A DNA stretch of 64,000 nucleotides from assembly GCF_020181595.1 (NCBI RefSeq), contig NZ_CP084028.1, positions 28,776 through 92,775 on the forward strand, given 5' to 3'. This DNA is from [Mycobacterium] vasticus (GTDB lineage Bacteria > Actinomycetota > Actinomycetes > Mycobacteriales > Mycobacteriaceae). Shown piece by piece: positions 62,311 through 64,000 of this stretch (positions within the stretch are counted from its first letter, which is position 1; each line of letters begins with the position of its first letter). Position numbers and translations under genes: made by a program. The notes beneath the pieces were generated by a model. That model was not told the DNA's origin, did not search any database, and saw only the letters and a list, made by a program, of their open reading frames with translations.

Positions 62311-62745
62311 TTGAACCCCACCCGTATTTTTGCCGCAGCCTCCGTTGTCATGGGCGGTGCCGCCACGGTCTTCGCGCTGACCACCCCGTCGGCGCCGTCG
62401 GCGACCGCAGCCAAGGACCCCTGCGTGGCCAGCGAGGTCGCCCGCACGGTCGGCAAGGCCATCACGTCCACCGGTGACTACCTGGACTCGCACCCGGACG
62501 CCAATCAGGTGGTCACCGGTGCGCTGCAGCAGCCGCCCGGACCGCAGACCCTGGCCAACCTCAAGGGCTACTTCGACGCCAACCCGAAGGTCGGTGACGA
62601 CCTGGCCAAGATCACCGCTCCGGTGACCGAGGTCAGCGACCAGTGCAAGTTGGCGGTCAACCTGCCGCAGGTGCTCGGGCTGCTGCAGGCCGCGCAGGCC
62701 CAGGGCGCGCTGCCCGGTGCTGCCCAACCGGTCGCGGTTCGCTAG
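62311..62745 (+). CDS. Secreted heme-binding protein (Rv0203-like)
   Basis: The 144-residue protein has a signal peptide (FAAASVVMGGAATVFALTTP). Start TTG 62311 is placed after AGGAG with a 5-nt gap; an ATG at 62281 is possible but lacks a site. The mature part aligns with Rv0203: DPCVASEVARTVGKAITSTG and DYLDSHPDANQ. Of the Tyr59-His63-His89 heme motif, the Tyr and first His are kept in DYLDSH, but the third position is Tyr (LKGYFDANPK). Divergent from mmpL11, which it serves in heme uptake. Its 3' end overlaps the next gene on the other strand by 89 bp. Confidence 0.87.
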   Translation: MNPTRIFAAASVVMGGAATVFALTTPSAPSATAAKDPCVASEVARTVGKAITSTGDYLDSHPDANQVVTGALQQPPGPQTLANLKGYFDANPKVGDDLAKITAPVTEVSDQCKLAVNLPQVLGLLQAAQAQGALPGAAQPVAVR

Positions 62746-63757
62746 CGGCGGCATCCCAGCCGTCGGCGTCGGTGCCGGTTCGAAACACGGCGAGGAACGC
62801 CACCCAGCCCACGACGGCGACCAGCAGCCAGCTGATCAGCCGGTAGATCAGGACGGCCGAGATCGCGTCAGGCAGACTCAGCCCGCTGGAGACCAGGCCC
62901 GGCACCAGCACTGCCTCCACGACCAGCAGCCCGCCCGGAATCAGCGGAATCGCTCCGGCCGTGCGGGCGGCGGCGTAGGCGACCGCCAAGCCCGCCACCG
63001 ATGCCCGCCCGCCGGTGGCATAGGCCGCGCAGGCCAGGCAGGCGACGTCGGCGACCCAGTTGAACAGCGACCAGCCGAACGCCACCGACGCCGCGCGGCG
63101 GCCCAGGCTGACCGACTCCAGCTGGGCGAGCATCCGCCGCCAGGTTCCCAGTCCGGTGTCAACGGGCTTGTCCCGCAATGAATTCACCCAGCGCAGCAAC
63201 CGCACGCCGATGCCGTCGATCAGCTCCGGCCGGGCCGCCACGGTCTGCGCCAGCAGTAACAACGCGATGAAGCCGCCGACGGTGAACAACAACGAGAACG
63301 GATTGTCCTTCGCGCCCAGCGCCACCGCGCCGCCCAGTCCCAGCAGTGCGAGCCCGACCGCCTGGAGCACCCCCGACATCACCAACTGCCAGGACGCCAC
63401 CACCGGTGAGGCGCCCCACCGGCGCTGCTCGCGATACAGGAAGGTCGCCGAGAGCACCGGGCCGCCTGGCACCGTGGTGCTCAACGCGTTGGCGGCGTAG
63501 AACGCGGCCTCGGACCGCCACTGCGAGACCCGCACCCCCACCGAGCGCAGCAGGGTCCGCTGAATCTGCGCGAAGCTGTGCATGGACGCCGCCGCCGCCA
63601 GCACCGCGCCGAACAGCCAGCGGTTGTCGGCGCGCAGGACGCTGCGCCACGCGCCTGCCAGCTGATCCCACACCAGGGCCAGCTCAACGGTGAGCACCAC
63701 CGCCAGCAGACCGAGGGCCGCGGGGCGTACCCAGCGGCGGATCACGTCGGCGGACAC
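62657..63757 (-). CDS. LPG-synthase/UPF0104-type integral membrane protein (Rv0204c counterpart)
   Basis: The 366-residue membrane protein has seven or eight hydrophobic helices. It includes YAANALSTTVPGGPVLSATF and RTAGAIPLIPGGLLVVEAVL, the two PGG loops typical of the lysylphosphatidylglycerol-synthase transmembrane (UPF0104) family; no catalytic LPG-synthase domain follows. Function unknown; possibly a lipid flippase-like protein. The last 35 or so residues are low-complexity Pro/Ala/Arg and are encoded opposite the end of the heme-binding gene, so the real stop could be affected by a sequence error there. Confidence 0.82.
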   Translation of the reverse strand: MSADVIRRWVRPAALGLLAVVLTVELALVWDQLAGAWRSVLRADNRWLFGAVLAAAASMHSFAQIQRTLLRSVGVRVSQWRSEAAFYAANALSTTVPGGPVLSATFLYREQRRWGASPVVASWQLVMSGVLQAVGLALLGLGGAVALGAKDNPFSLLFTVGGFIALLLLAQTVAARPELIDGIGVRLLRWVNSLRDKPVDTGLGTWRRMLAQLESVSLGRRAASVAFGWSLFNWVADVACLACAAYATGGRASVAGLAVAYAAARTAGAIPLIPGGLLVVEAVLVPGLVSSGLSLPDAISAVLIYRLISWLLVAVVGWVAFLAVFRTGTDADGWDAAASEPRPVGQHRAARPGPARPAAARAPAAG

Positions 63758-63835
63758 GGAATTAGACGTTAGCCGCGCCCGATTGATATGGAGTTACCCG
63801 ATGTGGCACTGCGGCTGCATCGTTACGCTACCGGA

Positions 63836-64000
63836 ATGTCAGCCAGCGCAGACGAATCCGTACATCCGACGGTAGTCAAGGCCGCCGCGTGGGCCTGGCG
63901 GCTGCTGGTGCTGTTCGCCGCAGTCCTGGCGGTGCTGCTGGTGGTGCGGCGCCTGGAGGTGATCGTCGTTCCGGTGGCGCTGGCCTTGATGATGTCGGCG
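63836..64000 (+). CDS. AI-2E/PerM-family permease, N-terminal part (runs off the right edge; Rv0205 counterpart)
   Basis: Fifty-five codons are visible from ATG 63836: [20 protein letters not shown], then a membrane segment ([20 protein letters not shown]) and the start of a second ([14 protein letters not shown]). The position next to the UPF0104 gene and the pattern fit Rv0205, an AI-2E-family membrane protein. It continues beyond the window. Confidence 0.75.
   Translation, partial: MSASADESVHPTVVKAAAWAWRLLVLFAAVLAVLLVVRRLEVIVVPVALALMMSA

Overview
This window is high-GC DNA from a mycobacterium, most likely a non-tuberculous species. The basis is the gene content and order: fadD5-yrbE1AB-mce1A-F-mam1A-D, OmamA/OmamB, MmpL11 with its heme-binding partner, Zmp1, MymT and RicR. 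Much of the order matches what I remember of Mycobacterium tuberculosis Rv0161 to Rv0205, with large insertions and losses. GTG and TTG starts and 4-bp GTGA/ATGA overlaps are common throughout. No tRNA, rRNA or CRISPR array was seen. No gene-free stretch exceeds about 300 bp.

Layout. (1) 1-1716: the 5' end of a DUF222/13E12-type HNH gene, separated from its upstream region by a complete ISL3-family insertion sequence with an 8-bp target duplication. (2) 1761-4062: an alpha/beta hydrolase and an FAD-linked oxidase, divergently arranged. (3) 4059-12924: an accessory catabolic cluster of about 9 kb. It holds a TetR regulator, two acyl-CoA thioesterases, an SMP-30 lactonase, a DUF427 protein, a P450, an MDR dehydrogenase, an HpcH/HpaI aldolase, an SDR and two poorly known proteins. 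Both of its divergent promoter regions carry the same TTACA-N14-TGTAA element, each ending exactly 10 nt before an ATG. (4) 12925-29502: the mce1 locus with its usual upstream neighbours, but without mce1R. (5) 29508-42159: a second, convergent mce operon on the minus strand (yrbEAB, mceA-F, a Mam protein and a secreted protein). Its mceE lipoprotein gene is frameshifted. (6) 42171-49825: an LprO-like phosphodiester glycosidase, a pirin, a zinc alcohol dehydrogenase with a KstR-type operator, a hydroxysteroid-dehydrogenase-like SDR, monoacylglycerol lipase, a putative metallohydrolase, a transglutaminase-like protein, the 49-aa copper metallothionein MymT and an O-methyltransferase. (7) 49930-53873: ilvD and the copper-responsive DUF305-ricR pair, then an MFS transporter. 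(8) 54034-64000: an L,D-transpeptidase, Zmp1, OmamA/OmamB, MmpL11 with its heme-binding protein, an LPG-synthase/UPF0104-type membrane protein and the start of an AI-2E family permease.

The dominant theme is lipid and sterol handling: two Mce importers, orphan Mam stabilisers, FadD5, thioesterases, a lipase and steroid-type dehydrogenases. A copper-response module (two RicR boxes) and heme/siderophore-linked export sit beside it. The least described part is the TetR-controlled P450/aldolase cluster. The clearest lesion is the mceE frameshift, which fits loss of one 13-bp repeat unit.
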